DNA of 6,130 nucleotides. It comes from Candidatus Methylomirabilota bacterium. GTDB taxonomy: Bacteria > Methylomirabilota > Methylomirabilia > Methylomirabilales > 2-02-FULL-66-22. Shown one piece after another: positions 5,402 to 6,130 of this stretch. How positions within the stretch are numbered: position 1 is the stretch's first letter; each line of letters starts with the position of its first letter. Below the pieces are notes generated by a model. That model did no database searches. It was not told where the DNA came from and saw only the letters and a program-made list of their open reading frames with translations. The position numbers were made by a program, and so were the translations under genes. Where the stretch lies: positions 1-6,130 of the forward strand of contig JACQXP010000009.1 of assembly GCA_016208645.1 (NCBI GenBank), written 5' to 3'.

Positions 5402-6130
5402 GGCCCCGCACCGCGATCCTGATCCCCGTCAAGTCCACCGCCCGGGCCAAGGGACGCCTGGGATCGGTCCTGGACCAGACGGCGCGGCAGCAGCTCTCGC
5501 TGGCCATGCTGGAGGACGTGCTGGCCGCCGTCATGCCCGCGGCCGGGAGCGTGGTGGATGCGGTGTACGTGGCCACCTCGGATCCCGGGGCGATGGCCAT
5601 CGCCCGGCGTCATGGGGCAACGGTCCTCCCGGAGAAAGAGCAGCGGTCCGAGAGCCATTCGGTGGACGCCGCGTCCCGGGCCTGCGCCGCGCGGGGCGTG
5701 GAGGCCGTCCTCACCATCCCGGCCGACGTCCCGGCCGTCCGGACAGAGGACATCGCGGCTCTCCTCTCCGCGGCGGGTGGATCGGACCACGCCGTCGTGC
5801 TGGTCCCGTCCCGCGACGGCCTGGGGACCAATGCCATCTGGCGGCGGCCGCCCCAGGCGATCCCCTCGCGGTTCGGGTTCGACAGCTTCCGCAAGCACCA
5901 GGTGGAGGCCGAGGGGCGGGGGCTCTCCTGGATGGCGCTCCAGGTGCCCCGCCTGGCCGTGGACCTGGACGAGCCGGAGGATCTGGCGGCGTTCCTGGAA
6001 TGTTCCGGGGAGACCCGGACGCGCGCCCTGCTGGAGCGCCTGGGTGTCCCGGGGCGTCCGGAGCGGTCCGGGGACGGGGGGCTCTCGCTGGTGGGGCTGC
6101 CCGGGATCCCGGAGGTAGCCGAGGGGGATG
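5398..6130 (+). CDS. cofC: CofC, 2-phospho-L-lactate (or phosphoenolpyruvate) guanylyltransferase, probably fused to CofE; 3' end beyond the window
   Basis: CofC couples GTP to 2-phospho-L-lactate, or to phosphoenolpyruvate in FbiD-type bacteria, for use by CofD. It starts at GTG 5398, overlapping the cofD stop by four bases (GTGA). The frame is open for 244 codons to the right edge. CofC landmarks are ILIPVKSTARAKGRL (7-21; K12, K18, R20 near the nucleotide), TIPADVP (106-112, with D110 likely binding metal), SRDGLGTNAIWR (138-149), FGFDSFRKH (159-167) and AVDLDEPEDL (187-196). The CofC fold would normally end near residue 217 (TRALLERLG). Here a short Gly/Pro/Arg-rich linker (GVPGRPERSGDGG) follows, then LSLVGLPGIPEVAEGD (229-244), which matches the start of CofE, the F420-0:gamma-glutamyl ligase. 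The CofC part is well supported. The fusion is inferred, because only the first 16 residues of the second domain are visible. Confidence 0.9.
   Translation, partial: MRPRTAILIPVKSTARAKGRLGSVLDQTARQQLSLAMLEDVLAAVMPAAGSVVDAVYVATSDPGAMAIARRHGATVLPEKEQRSESHSVDAASRACAARGVEAVLTIPADVPAVRTEDIAALLSAAGGSDHAVVLVPSRDGLGTNAIWRRPPQAIPSRFGFDSFRKHQVEAEGRGLSWMALQVPRLAVDLDEPEDLAAFLECSGETRTRALLERLGVPGRPERSGDGGLSLVGLPGIPEVAEGD
6082..6130 (+). other. Beginning of a CofE-like (F420-0:gamma-glutamyl ligase) domain, in frame with cofC
   Basis: The residues LSLVGLPGIPEVAEGD resemble the usual CofE/FbiB N-terminus, which has a hydrophobic strand, then (L/V)PGxPE(V/I), then xxGDDL. The match occurs right where the last enzyme of the pathway would be expected. 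It is in the same frame as cofC with no stop between. An in-frame GTG at 6091 could in principle start a separate cofE, but it has no stop codon before it and would trim the first strand of the domain. The catalytic part lies outside the window. Confidence 0.6.

Noticed and set aside
5558..6118. Plus-strand 186-codon frame inside cofC
   Set aside because: It is an Arg/Pro/Ser-rich shadow in another frame. The frame starting at GTG 5398 carries all the CofC motifs.

Overview
This window carries most of a biosynthetic cluster for the deazaflavin redox cofactor F420 in a GC-rich bacterium. All genes are on the plus strand. The layout is: the 3' part of a sugar-type ABC transporter permease (2-796), a gene-free spacer (797-1002), cofG (1003-2214), cofH (2325-3395), a structured spacer (3396-3656), npdG (3657-4328), cofD (4451-5401), and a cofC reading frame (5398 to the right edge) that runs without a stop into what looks like the beginning of cofE.

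The genes fit together as one pathway. CofH and CofG are the two radical-SAM halves of Fo synthase, which build the deazaflavin chromophore from tyrosine and a ribityl-diaminouracil. CofC activates a three-carbon phospho-acid with GTP, CofD transfers it to Fo, and CofE adds the gamma-linked glutamates. NpdG (Fno) moves hydride between NADPH and F420. The assignments rest on family motifs read directly in the translations: two CX3CX2C clusters, the NpdG GGTGxEGxGLG and TVPYDAH motifs, CofD GGVGGxKFLxGL and NTGDD, and CofC DGxGTN and DLDEPEDL. The ABC permease is probably the end of an unrelated sugar-uptake operon.

Two things stand out. First, the cofC frame is open past the normal CofC end and continues in frame into a segment matching the N-terminus of CofE, so a CofC-CofE fusion is likely; the gene is cut by the window edge. 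Second, the 3' ends of both cofG and npdG are formed by two copies (34 of 36 bases identical) of a non-coding dispersed repeat, read in the same frame. Both proteins therefore end in the same repeat-encoded tail, NATA(N/D)ERK, followed by a stop supplied by the repeat. The spacers are rich in inverted repeats, including a multi-hairpin element between cofH and npdG.

The organism is most likely a high-GC, environmental, probably uncultivated bacterium. Separate cofG and cofH genes (not an FbiC fusion), npdG in the cluster, and many dispersed hairpin repeats would suit lineages such as Rokubacteria/Methylomirabilota or Chloroflexota, but the phylum cannot be fixed from this sequence. No RNA gene, CRISPR array or intact mobile element was seen.
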